DNA of 64,000 bases from Seohaeicola sp024304985 (GTDB lineage: Bacteria; Pseudomonadota; Alphaproteobacteria; Rhodobacterales; Rhodobacteraceae): contig NZ_JARAMP010000003.1 of assembly GCF_028802875.1 (NCBI RefSeq), positions 175,467-239,466 on the forward strand. Direction: 5' to 3'. Numbering within the stretch: the first letter of the stretch is position 1; each line of letters starts with the position of its first letter. Below the pieces are notes generated by a model that searched no databases, was not told the DNA's origin, and worked only from the letters and a program-made list of their open reading frames with translations. Made by a program: the position numbers and the translations under genes. This document shows positions 17,113-24,553 of the stretch, in pieces.

Positions 17113-18438
17113 ATGACCACCACCCGCTTCGCCCCTTCGCCCACCGGCTATATCCATGTGGGCAACCTGCGCACCGCGCTGATGAACTACCTGATCGCCC
17201 GCAAATCGGGCGGCACCTTCATCCTGCGGATCGACGACACCGATCAGGAACGCTCGAAAGAGGAATATGTCGATCAGCTCAAGCGCGACCTGGAATGGCT
17301 GGGGCTGGAATGGGACCGGATCGAACGGCAATCCCTCCGCCTTGACCGCTATGCCGCGGCGGCGGACAAGCTGCGCGCCATGGGCCGCTTCTACGAAGTG
17401 TTCGAGACTCCCACCGAACTGGACCTCAAGCGCAAGAAACAACTGAACATGGGCCGCCCCCCGGTCTATGACCGCGCGCATCTGGACCTGACCGAAGATC
17501 AGAAAGCCGCCTTCCGCGCCGAAGGGCGCGAGGGCTACTGGCGTTTCAAGCTGGATCAGGAACGCATCGAATGGACGGACGGCATCCTGGGGGATATCTC
17601 CATCGACGCGGCCTCAGTCTCCGATCCCGTGCTGATCCGTGCGGACGGACAGGTGCTCTATACGCTGGCCTCGGTCGTCGATGACACGGAAATGGGCGTC
17701 ACCCATATCGTGCGCGGCTCGGACCATGTCACCAACACCGCCACCCAGATCCAGATCATTCAGGCGCTGGGCGGCACCGTGCCCAGCTTCGCGCATCACT
17801 CGCTGCTGACCGGCCCGCAGGGCGAGGCGCTGTCGAAACGCTTGGGCGCGCTGTCGATCAAGGACCTGCGCGCCCAAGGGATCGAACCGATGGCGCTTCT
17901 GTCGCTGATGGCGCGGCTGGGATCGTCGGACCCGGTCGAACTGCGCAGCAGCATGGACGAGCTGATCGAAGGCTTCGACATCACCCGCTTCGGCGCCGCT
18001 CCCACGAAATTCGACGAACAGGATCTGTTCCCGCTGACGGCGCATCACCTGCAAGCCCAGCCGCTTGAGGCCGTGGCGGATGACGTCGCAGCCCTCGGCG
18101 TGCCCGCGGCCCTCGCCCCCCGCTTCTGGGCCGTGGCGCGCGACAACATCACCACCCGCGCCGATCTGGCCGCGTGGTGGGCGCTCTGCCGCGACGGGGC
18201 AGACCCCGTGATCGCCGATGAAGACCGCGATTTCGTGGCCCAGGCCCTGACCCTGCTGCCCGAAGGTCCCTTCGACGACCAGACATGGAGTCAGTGGACC
18301 ACGGCGGTGAAAGAAGCGACAGGCCGCAAGGGCAAGGGCCTCTTCATGCCGCTGCGTCTGGCGCTGACCGGACAGGCGCATGGCCCCGACATGGCCGCGC
18401 TGATGCCGCTGTTGCAGGTGATCCGCGCCAAGGGGTAA
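17113..18438 (+). CDS. gltX: Glutamate--tRNA ligase
   Basis: 441 residues from MTTTRFAPSPTGYIHVGNLR, with AGGAG eight bases before the ATG. Class I synthetase: HIGH region is the HVGN in GYIHVGNLRTA and the KMSKS region is GEALSKRLGALS. Anticodon-binding domain is in the last third. Shorter than the roughly 465-480 of the main GluRS. Alphaproteobacteria commonly have two GltX paralogues, one with altered tRNA preference (Glu/Gln); which this is cannot be told from the window. Confidence 0.95.
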   Translation: MTTTRFAPSPTGYIHVGNLRTALMNYLIARKSGGTFILRIDDTDQERSKEEYVDQLKRDLEWLGLEWDRIERQSLRLDRYAAAADKLRAMGRFYEVFETPTELDLKRKKQLNMGRPPVYDRAHLDLTEDQKAAFRAEGREGYWRFKLDQERIEWTDGILGDISIDAASVSDPVLIRADGQVLYTLASVVDDTEMGVTHIVRGSDHVTNTATQIQIIQALGGTVPSFAHHSLLTGPQGEALSKRLGALSIKDLRAQGIEPMALLSLMARLGSSDPVELRSSMDELIEGFDITRFGAAPTKFDEQDLFPLTAHHLQAQPLEAVADDVAALGVPAALAPRFWAVARDNITTRADLAAWWALCRDGADPVIADEDRDFVAQALTLLPEGPFDDQTWSQWTTAVKEATGRKGKGLFMPLRLALTGQAHGPDMAALMPLLQVIRAKG

Positions 18439-18450
18439 CGCTTGGCGGAC

Positions 18451-18519
18451 GGGGCAGGGGGGCTGTTTGCCCCCCGTCCCTGCGGGACTCCCCCCAAGGA
18501 TATTTCTCGCAAGAAGAAG
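18451..18519 (+). repeat. Dispersed Rhodobacterales intergenic element (copy C)
   Basis: G-run/C-run hairpin (GGGGGGCTGTTTGCCCCCC), then GTCCCTGCGGGACTCCCCCC, then AGGATATTTCTCGCAAGAAGAAG as the tail. Lies between the convergent gltX and gamma-glutamylcyclotransferase genes, where the hairpin could also stop transcription. Confidence 0.8.
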
Positions 18520-18520
18520 C

Positions 18521-19102
18521 CTAAAGCCCCTCGGGCCGTGTGGTGATGATCCGCGCGCCGATCCGGGCAAGGTGATCGTCGGTCAGGGCGCGCTCTGCGG
18601 GGGTCAACCTCTGGTGACGCGGATAGATCGGATCGGCGCGATCATCAAGGATCGGGGCCTCCCACCCGGATGTGGTGGCAAAGAAATCCGCAACGCCCGC
18701 CGCCCCATATTCGCGGGCATAGCCCTGCACCACCACGTCCAGATAGCTGAGAAGGACCGGAAAGGCATCGCTGGGGGCGGCATGGCGGTTCTCGGGGATG
18801 GCGTAGACCGACACGGCGGGGCGCGGGGACAGCGGATGTTCCACACTGTCGCAGACCGGATGCCTGAGATAGGCCGCCTCACGCCTGTCAAGCGCGGCCC
18901 AGTCGGCCCCCGGAACGGCGGCGATCAACCCCGCGATACGACTGGCCGGATCGCGCTCTGCCGTCAGAAAGGCCACGGGGCGCAACGCCGTGTGCCGCCA
19001 TGCGCGCCGCCAGCCTGGCAAGGTGGCGTGATGGGCGGTGCCGTAGTCATGGGTGGCACGGTTCACAAGCGAGCCGTAGCCGAAAAAAAACACATCCTGC
19101 AT
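18521..19102 (-). CDS. Gamma-glutamylcyclotransferase-like protein
   Basis: 193 residues from MQDVFFFGYGSLVNRATHDY. The GCT fold signature is FFGYGSLVN at the N-terminus, and the catalytic Glu is expected in the central LDRREAAYLRHP stretch. Members release 5-oxoproline from gamma-glutamyl peptides. Within a 94-base intergenic space it is divergent from the nsrR-like gene and shares that space with an FNR box. Confidence 0.8.
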   Translation of the reverse strand: MQDVFFFGYGSLVNRATHDYGTAHHATLPGWRRAWRHTALRPVAFLTAERDPASRIAGLIAAVPGADWAALDRREAAYLRHPVCDSVEHPLSPRPAVSVYAIPENRHAAPSDAFPVLLSYLDVVVQGYAREYGAAGVADFFATTSGWEAPILDDRADPIYPRHQRLTPAERALTDDHLARIGARIITTRPEGL

Positions 19103-19121
19103 GTCGCTATTTTTCCCGCTG

Positions 19122-19135
19122 TTGATCCATATCAA
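19122..19135. promoter_or_regulatory. FNR/Crp-type box upstream of the nsrR-like gene
   Basis: Perfect TTGAT-CCAT-ATCAA dyad. Its centre is about 68 bases before the ATG of the nsrR-like gene, a sensible place for activation by FnrL or DnrR-type regulators if transcription starts near 19170. It lies about 26 bases upstream of the divergent gene's start codon, closer than usual for activation. Confidence 0.85.
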
Positions 19136-19196
19136 TCCCCCTTGCCGCAAAGGCAGGCATTGTCAGAACGATCCAAGGGAGCAGAGATCTGACGCC

Positions 19197-19643
19197 ATGC
19201 GTATCACCAAACGAACCAACCTTGCCATTCGCGTGCTGATGTATTGCGCCGCCAACGAGGAACGTCTGGTCACGAAATCCGAGATCGCCCGCTGTTGCAA
19301 CACCTCTGAAAACCATCTGGCACAGGTGATCAACCAGTTGGGACAGCTTGGCTATCTGCACACCCAGCGCGGGCGCAATGGCGGCTTGATGCTGGGGCGG
19401 CCGATGGCCGATATTCGGATCGGCGATGTCTTCCGCGCGCTGGAAAGTCAGGTGCCGATCGCCGAGTGTTTCGCCGATGTGGACAACACCTGCCCGCTGG
19501 TCGAGGCGTGCCGCCTGAAGATCGCGGTCGCGGATGCCGCCGAGGCGTTCTATGCCCATCTGGACGAGATCACGCTGGATGCGCTTGTCTGCGGCAATGA
19601 AAGACTGCTGGAAATCATGCATCCTGTGGTCTGCCGCATCTGA
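19197..19643 (+). CDS. nsrR: Rrf2-family regulator, NsrR-like nitric oxide sensor
   Basis: 148 residues from MRITKRTNLAIRVLMYCAAN. N-terminal winged HTH with the recognition helix in CNTSENHLAQVINQLG and the wing QRGRNGGLMLGRP, followed by IRIGDVFRALE, as in NsrR. Three cysteines C91, C99 and C105 (C-x7-C-x5-C) match the Fe-S ligand set of NsrR. It would repress nitric-oxide defence genes until NO destroys the cluster. A perfect FNR box upstream ties its expression to low oxygen. Assignment to NsrR rather than another Rrf2 (IscR-like, RirA) rests on the wing sequence and cysteine pattern. Confidence 0.82.
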   Translation: MRITKRTNLAIRVLMYCAANEERLVTKSEIARCCNTSENHLAQVINQLGQLGYLHTQRGRNGGLMLGRPMADIRIGDVFRALESQVPIAECFADVDNTCPLVEACRLKIAVADAAEAFYAHLDEITLDALVCGNERLLEIMHPVVCRI

Positions 19644-19721
19644 ACCGCGCCATTTGGTGCCGCGCGCGAAAACGACCACTTGTCGTGATGAAGCGACTCG
19701 TTTAAGGCTGACAACGTCAGA

Positions 19722-19867
19722 TCGGGAGAACCGGGAAACCGGTGCCGAAGGAGCAACCGCCCCGGAAACTCTCAGGCCCAAGGACCGGTATGACATGACG
19801 GACTCTGGAGAGTGGTGCCCTGCGCACCCGCCGACGGGATAACGATCTCAGGCAACAGGACAGAGGG
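19722..19867 (+). ncRNA. Tandem glycine riboswitch (gcvT leader)
   Basis: First aptamer about 19722-19789: CGGGAGAA, then GGTGCCGAAGGAGCAA and GGAAACTCTCAGGCCCAAGG. Second aptamer about 19801-19867: GACTCTGGAGAGTG, the GCCGACGGGATAA region, then ATCTCAGGCAACAGGACAG and AGGGGG. The conserved CCGAAGGAGCAA and CTCTCAGG-AAAGGAC signatures identify the class. It sits 85 bases before gcvT and is expected to switch the operon on when glycine is abundant. Confidence 0.95.
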
Positions 19868-19951
19868 GGCATCGTGACCTGCGGATTGCGCGGGGGAAGG
19901 ATGCCGGATGATTATGTTCCATGGTCAGCGCGGCGTATCGGAGGGGATACG

Positions 19952-21076
19952 ATGAGCGAGCTGTTGCACCTGCCACTCGAGGCGCTGCATGTCGAACTGG
20001 GCGCCAAGATGGTGCCCTTTGCAGGCTACTCCATGCCGGTCCAGTATGGGCTGGGCGTGATGAAGGAACATCTGCACACGCGCGCCGCGGCGGGGCTGTT
20101 CGATGTCAGCCACATGGGTCAGGTGATCCTGCGCGGCGCGGATTATCAGGCGGTGGCGCAGGCGTTCGAGGCTTTGGTGCCCGTCGATGTGGCAGGTCTG
20201 GGCCTGAACCGGCAGCGCTATGGCTATTTCACCAATCAGGCAGGCGGGATCGAGGATGATCTGATGCTGGCCAATCGCGGCGATCATCTCTTCGTGGTCA
20301 TCAACGCTGCCTGCAAGGACGCCGACATCGCCCTGATGCGCGCCGGTCTGCCTGCGGGCGTCACGCTTGAGGTGATCGAGGACCGCGCGCTGCTGGCCCT
20401 GCAAGGTCCCTTGGCCGAGGATGTTCTGGCGGGTCTGAACCCTTCGGTGCGCGCCATGCGCTTCATGGATGTGGCCGATCTGGACCTTGCGGGGGCCACC
20501 TGCTGGGTGTCCCGCTCGGGCTATACCGGCGAGGACGGGTATGAGATTTCGGTGCCCGCGGATGCCGCCGAGGATCTGGCGCGGGCGCTCTTGTCCGATG
20601 AACGGGTCGAGGCGATCGGTCTGGGTGCGCGGGATTCCCTGCGGCTGGAGGCGGGCCTGTGCCTTTACGGCCATGACATCGACGCCCACACCTCCCCCAT
20701 CGAGGCGGGTCTGGGCTGGGCCATCCAGAAAGTCCGCCGCACAGGCGGCGCGCGCGCAGGCGGCTTCCCCGGCGCCGCGCGCATCCTGTCGGAACTGGAC
20801 GGCAAAGCCCCCCGCGCCCGCGTCGGCCTGTTGCCCGAAGGCCGCGCCCCCATGCGCGAGGGGGTCGAGCTTTTCACCACCGCCGAGGGTGGCCACCCCA
20901 TCGGCCGCGTCACCTCGGGCGGCTTCGGCCCCACCGTCGGCGCCCCTGTTGCCATGGGCCTCGTCGCGCGCGATCATGCGACCGTGGGCACCCAGCTCTA
21001 CGGCGAGGTGCGGGGCAAGCGGCTGCCGGTCACGGTGGTGACCCTGCCCTTCACGCCCGCGAATTTCAAACGTTGA
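19952..21076 (+). CDS. gcvT: Glycine cleavage system T protein (aminomethyltransferase)
   Basis: 374 residues from MSELLHLPLEALHVELGAKM; GGAGGGG eight bases before the ATG sets the start. Transfers the methylene group from aminomethyl-lipoyl GcvH to tetrahydrofolate. Motifs: FAGYSMPVQYGLGVMKEHLH, LFDVSHMGQV (the Asp near residue 96 equivalent), the GYTGEDGYEI folate-site segment, GLGARDSLRLEAGLCLYGHD and the C-terminal GEVRGKRLPV. First gene of the gcvTHP operon under the glycine riboswitch. Confidence 0.97.
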   Translation: MSELLHLPLEALHVELGAKMVPFAGYSMPVQYGLGVMKEHLHTRAAAGLFDVSHMGQVILRGADYQAVAQAFEALVPVDVAGLGLNRQRYGYFTNQAGGIEDDLMLANRGDHLFVVINAACKDADIALMRAGLPAGVTLEVIEDRALLALQGPLAEDVLAGLNPSVRAMRFMDVADLDLAGATCWVSRSGYTGEDGYEISVPADAAEDLARALLSDERVEAIGLGARDSLRLEAGLCLYGHDIDAHTSPIEAGLGWAIQKVRRTGGARAGGFPGAARILSELDGKAPRARVGLLPEGRAPMREGVELFTTAEGGHPIGRVTSGGFGPTVGAPVAMGLVARDHATVGTQLYGEVRGKRLPVTVVTLPFTPANFKR

Positions 21077-21106
21077 CATCAGCGCCAACCAAAAGGGACC
21101 AGAGCG

Positions 21107-21466
21107 ATGAAATTTACCGAAGATCATGAATGGCTGCGCATCGAAGGCGATCTGGTCGTGGTCGGCATCACCGAACATGCCAGCACGCAACTGGGCGATG
21201 TGGTGTTCGTCGAACTGCCCGAAGTGGGCACGATGGTCGCCGCCGGCGATGAAATCGTGGTGATCGAAAGCGTCAAGGCCGCCTCGGACATCGCCGCCCC
21301 CTTGGACGGCGAGATCGTCGAGATCAACGAGGCCATCGTGGACGAACCCAGCAAGGTCAATGCCGATCCGCTGGGCGAGGCGTGGTTCTTCAAGATGAAG
21401 GTCGATGACCTGTCCCTGCTGGATCAGTTCATGGACGAAGACGAATACAAGGATCTGGTGGACTGA
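21107..21466 (+). CDS. gcvH: Glycine cleavage system H protein
   Basis: 119 residues. Shuttle protein that carries the aminomethyl group on a lipoyl arm between GcvP and GcvT. The lipoylated lysine is Lys57 in VVIESVKAASDI. Flanking LGDVVFVELPEVG and NADPLGEAWFFKMK are the usual H-protein landmarks. Length is a little short of the E. coli protein (about 129) but normal for alphaproteobacteria. Lies 30 bases after gcvT. Confidence 0.98.
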   Translation: MKFTEDHEWLRIEGDLVVVGITEHASTQLGDVVFVELPEVGTMVAAGDEIVVIESVKAASDIAAPLDGEIVEINEAIVDEPSKVNADPLGEAWFFKMKVDDLSLLDQFMDEDEYKDLVD

Positions 21467-21558
21467 CCCACAGGATCAGCCGGGCGGCCCTGCCATGCGC
21501 GGGGCTGCCTGCACCAGCGCGACTGACCTGTAAAAGTGACACATAAGGGACCCGGGCG

Positions 21559-24408
21559 ATGAGCTACAAGCCGACCGATTATCAGCCGTATGATTTTGCC
21601 AACCGCCGCCATATCGGCCCCTCTCCGGCCGAGATGACCGAGATGCTCAAGGTCGTGGACGCCGCCGATCTGAGCGCGCTGATCGACGACACCGTGCCCG
21701 CCGCGATCCGGCAGAAGGCCCCGCTCGTCTTCGAAGACCCCCGGTCCGAACGCGAACTCCTCTATCACATGCGTCAGGTCGGCAAGCGCAACACCGTGCT
21801 CACCAGCCTCATCGGGCAGGGCTTCCACGGCACGGTCACGCCTCCCGCGATCCAGCGCAACATCCTTGAAAACCCCGCGTGGTATACCGCCTACACTCCC
21901 TATCAGCCCGAAATCAGCCAAGGCCGGCTTGAGGCGCTGCTGAACTACCAGACCATGATCAGCGATCTGACAGGGCTGGAAATCGCCAATGCCTCGCTTC
22001 TGGACGAGGCGACAGCGGCAGCCGAGGCCATGACCATGGCGCAGCGCGTCGCCAAATCCAAAGCCACCGCCTTTTTCGTCGATGAGAACTGCCACCCGCA
22101 GAATATCGGCGTGATCCAGACCCGCGCCGCCCCCTTGGGGATCGAGGTGATCGTGGGCGCGCCCGACACCCTCGACGCATCCCGCGTCTTCGGCGCGATC
22201 TTCCAGTATCCCGGCACCTACGGCACGCTCACCGATTTCACCGCGCAGATGGACGCGCTGCATGATGCGAAAGCCATCGGCATCGTCATCGCCGATCCCA
22301 TGGCGCTCTGCCTGCTCAAGGAACCGGGCGCGATGGGGGCCGACATCGCCGTGGGCAGCACCCAACGCTTCGGCGTGCCCTTGGGCTATGGCGGCCCGCA
22401 CGCCGCCTATATGGCCTGCCGCGATGCGTTCAAACGCGCCATGCCGGGGCGTCTGGTCGGTGTCTCCATCGACGCGAACGGCAACCGCGCCTACCGCCTC
22501 TCGCTGCAAACCCGCGAACAGCATATCCGCCGGGAAAAGGCCACCTCCAACGTCTGCACCGCACAGGCGCTGCTCGCCGTCATGGCCTCCTTCTATGCCG
22601 TGTTCCACGGGCCCGAGGGCCTCAAGGCCATCGCGCAGCGCATCCACCGCAAGACCGTGCGTCTGGCGCGCGGGCTGCAAGAGGCGGGCTTCACCGTCGA
22701 ACAGACCCATTTCTTCGACACGATCACTGTCGATGTCGGACCGCTGCAAGCCGCCGTCATGAAATCGGCGGTGGATGAAGGCATCAATTTGCGGGCCGTG
22801 GGCAAGACCCGCATCGGCATCACGCTGGACGAAGTCACACGCCCCGCCACGATCGAGGCGGTGTGGCGCGCCTTCGGCATCACCCGCAAGGACGAAGGCA
22901 TCGCCCCTGGCTATGCCCTGCCCGACGCGCTGGTGCGGCAGACCCCCTACCTGACCCATGGCGTCTTCCACATGAACCGCGCCGAGACGGAAATGATGCG
23001 CTACATGCGCCGCTTGGCCGACCGCGATCTGGCGCTGGACCGCGCGATGATCCCGCTGGGCAGCTGCACCATGAAGCTGAACTCTGCGGCGGAAATGATG
23101 CCGCTCAGCTGGCCCGAATTCTCGGATATGCACCCATTCGTGCCGCTGGATCAGGCCGCAGGCTATGCCCATATCGTCAAGGATCTCAGCGAAAAGCTGT
23201 GTCAGGTCACAGGCTATGACGGCATGTCCATGCAGCCAAATTCCGGCGCGCAGGGCGAATATGCCGGGCTTCTGACCATTGCCGCCTATCAGCGCGCCAA
23301 TGGCCAAGGCCATCGCAACATCTGCCTCATTCCGATGAACGCCCATGGCACCAACCCCGCCTCGGCGCAGATGGTGGGCTGGACGGTGGTGCCTGTGGAA
23401 TCCTCGGCCAATGGCGACATCGATCTGGATGATTTCCGCGCCAAGGCGGAAAAGCACTCTGCCAATCTGGCGGGCTGCATGATCACCTATCCCTCGACCC
23501 ATGGCGTGTTCGAGGAAACGGTGATCGAGGTCTGCAAGATCACTCATGATCACGGCGGTCAGGTCTATATCGACGGGGCCAATATGAATGCCATGGTGGG
23601 CCTGTCGCGCCCCGGCGATCTGGGCGGCGATGTCAGCCACCTGAACCTGCACAAGACCTTTGCCATCCCGCATGGCGGCGGCGGCCCCGGCATGGGACCC
23701 ATCGGCGTCAAGGCGCATCTGGTGCCCTATCTGCCGGGTCACCTGATGACCGGCGGGACCGAAGGGCCGGTGTCTGGCTCTCCCTACGGCTCCGCCTCGA
23801 TCCTCACGATCAGCTGGGCCTATTGCCTGATGATGGGCGGCGAAGGTCTGACACAGGCCACCCGCGTCGCGATCCTGAACGCAAACTATATCGCCAAGCG
23901 GTTGGAAGGGGCCTATCCCATCCTCTACAAAGGTCCGACAGGGCGCGTCGCGCATGAATGCATCATCGACGTGCGCCCCTTTGCCGATAGCGCCGGTGTG
24001 ACGGTCGAGGATATCGCCAAGCGCCTGATCGACTGCGGTTTCCACGCGCCGACGATGAGCTGGCCTGTGGCGGGCACGCTGATGGTGGAACCCACCGAGT
24101 CCGAGACCAAGGCCGAGCTGGACCGTTTCTGCGATGCGATGCTGGCGATCCGTGCCGAAATCGCCGATATCGAGGCAGGCCGCAGCGACCCGCTCAACAA
24201 CCCGCTGAAACACGCGCCTCACACGGTCGAGGATCTGGTGGGCGACTGGGACCGCCCCTACACCCGCGAACAGGGCTGCTTCCCGCCGGGTGCCTTCCGC
24301 GTGGACAAATATTGGCCCCCTGTGAACCGGGTGGACAACGCATGGGGCGACCGCAATCTGGTCTGCACCTGCCCGCCGATGAGCGATTACGCTGAAGCGG
24401 CGGAATAA
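21559..24408 (+). CDS. gcvP: Glycine dehydrogenase (decarboxylating), P protein
   Basis: 949 residues, full-length two-domain P protein. Decarboxylates glycine on PLP and passes the aminomethyl group to GcvH. N-terminal half opens RRHIGPSPAEMTEMLKVVDA; the C-terminal catalytic half carries the PLP lysine Lys699 in LNLHKTFAIPHGGGGPGMGP. The Gly-rich segment after it is a family signature. Third gene of the operon, 92 bases after gcvH. The lipoamide dehydrogenase (L protein) gene is not in the window and is probably shared with other complexes. Confidence 0.98.
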   Translation: MSYKPTDYQPYDFANRRHIGPSPAEMTEMLKVVDAADLSALIDDTVPAAIRQKAPLVFEDPRSERELLYHMRQVGKRNTVLTSLIGQGFHGTVTPPAIQRNILENPAWYTAYTPYQPEISQGRLEALLNYQTMISDLTGLEIANASLLDEATAAAEAMTMAQRVAKSKATAFFVDENCHPQNIGVIQTRAAPLGIEVIVGAPDTLDASRVFGAIFQYPGTYGTLTDFTAQMDALHDAKAIGIVIADPMALCLLKEPGAMGADIAVGSTQRFGVPLGYGGPHAAYMACRDAFKRAMPGRLVGVSIDANGNRAYRLSLQTREQHIRREKATSNVCTAQALLAVMASFYAVFHGPEGLKAIAQRIHRKTVRLARGLQEAGFTVEQTHFFDTITVDVGPLQAAVMKSAVDEGINLRAVGKTRIGITLDEVTRPATIEAVWRAFGITRKDEGIAPGYALPDALVRQTPYLTHGVFHMNRAETEMMRYMRRLADRDLALDRAMIPLGSCTMKLNSAAEMMPLSWPEFSDMHPFVPLDQAAGYAHIVKDLSEKLCQVTGYDGMSMQPNSGAQGEYAGLLTIAAYQRANGQGHRNICLIPMNAHGTNPASAQMVGWTVVPVESSANGDIDLDDFRAKAEKHSANLAGCMITYPSTHGVFEETVIEVCKITHDHGGQVYIDGANMNAMVGLSRPGDLGGDVSHLNLHKTFAIPHGGGGPGMGPIGVKAHLVPYLPGHLMTGGTEGPVSGSPYGSASILTISWAYCLMMGGEGLTQATRVAILNANYIAKRLEGAYPILYKGPTGRVAHECIIDVRPFADSAGVTVEDIAKRLIDCGFHAPTMSWPVAGTLMVEPTESETKAELDRFCDAMLAIRAEIADIEAGRSDPLNNPLKHAPHTVEDLVGDWDRPYTREQGCFPPGAFRVDKYWPPVNRVDNAWGDRNLVCTCPPMSDYAEAAE

Positions 24409-24476
24409 CCGGGGGATTGCGTTAAAAAGTGGTAAACGCGGGCTCGTAACCCGTTGATATCACGGGGCTTGAAAAA

Positions 24477-24493
24477 TGTCCCACGGTGGGACA
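24477..24493. repeat. 17-bp palindrome TGTCCCACGGTGGGACA (copy 1)
   Basis: Near-perfect inverted repeat TGTCCCAC-G-GTGGGACA, intergenic between gcvP and the ABC permease (convergent ends). Same core as at 60373-60389 and 62004-62020. Confidence 0.8.
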
Positions 24494-24553
24494 CACCACG
24501 CAGCGCCGCCGGGGGAAGCCTTGGCGGCGGTTTCGTTTTCTGCGGGGCAGGGC

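Noticed and set aside
21424..24222. 932-codon open frame antisense to gcvP
   Set aside because: Pure shadow of the GC-rich gcvP frame; no family features and it overlaps a certain gene completely.
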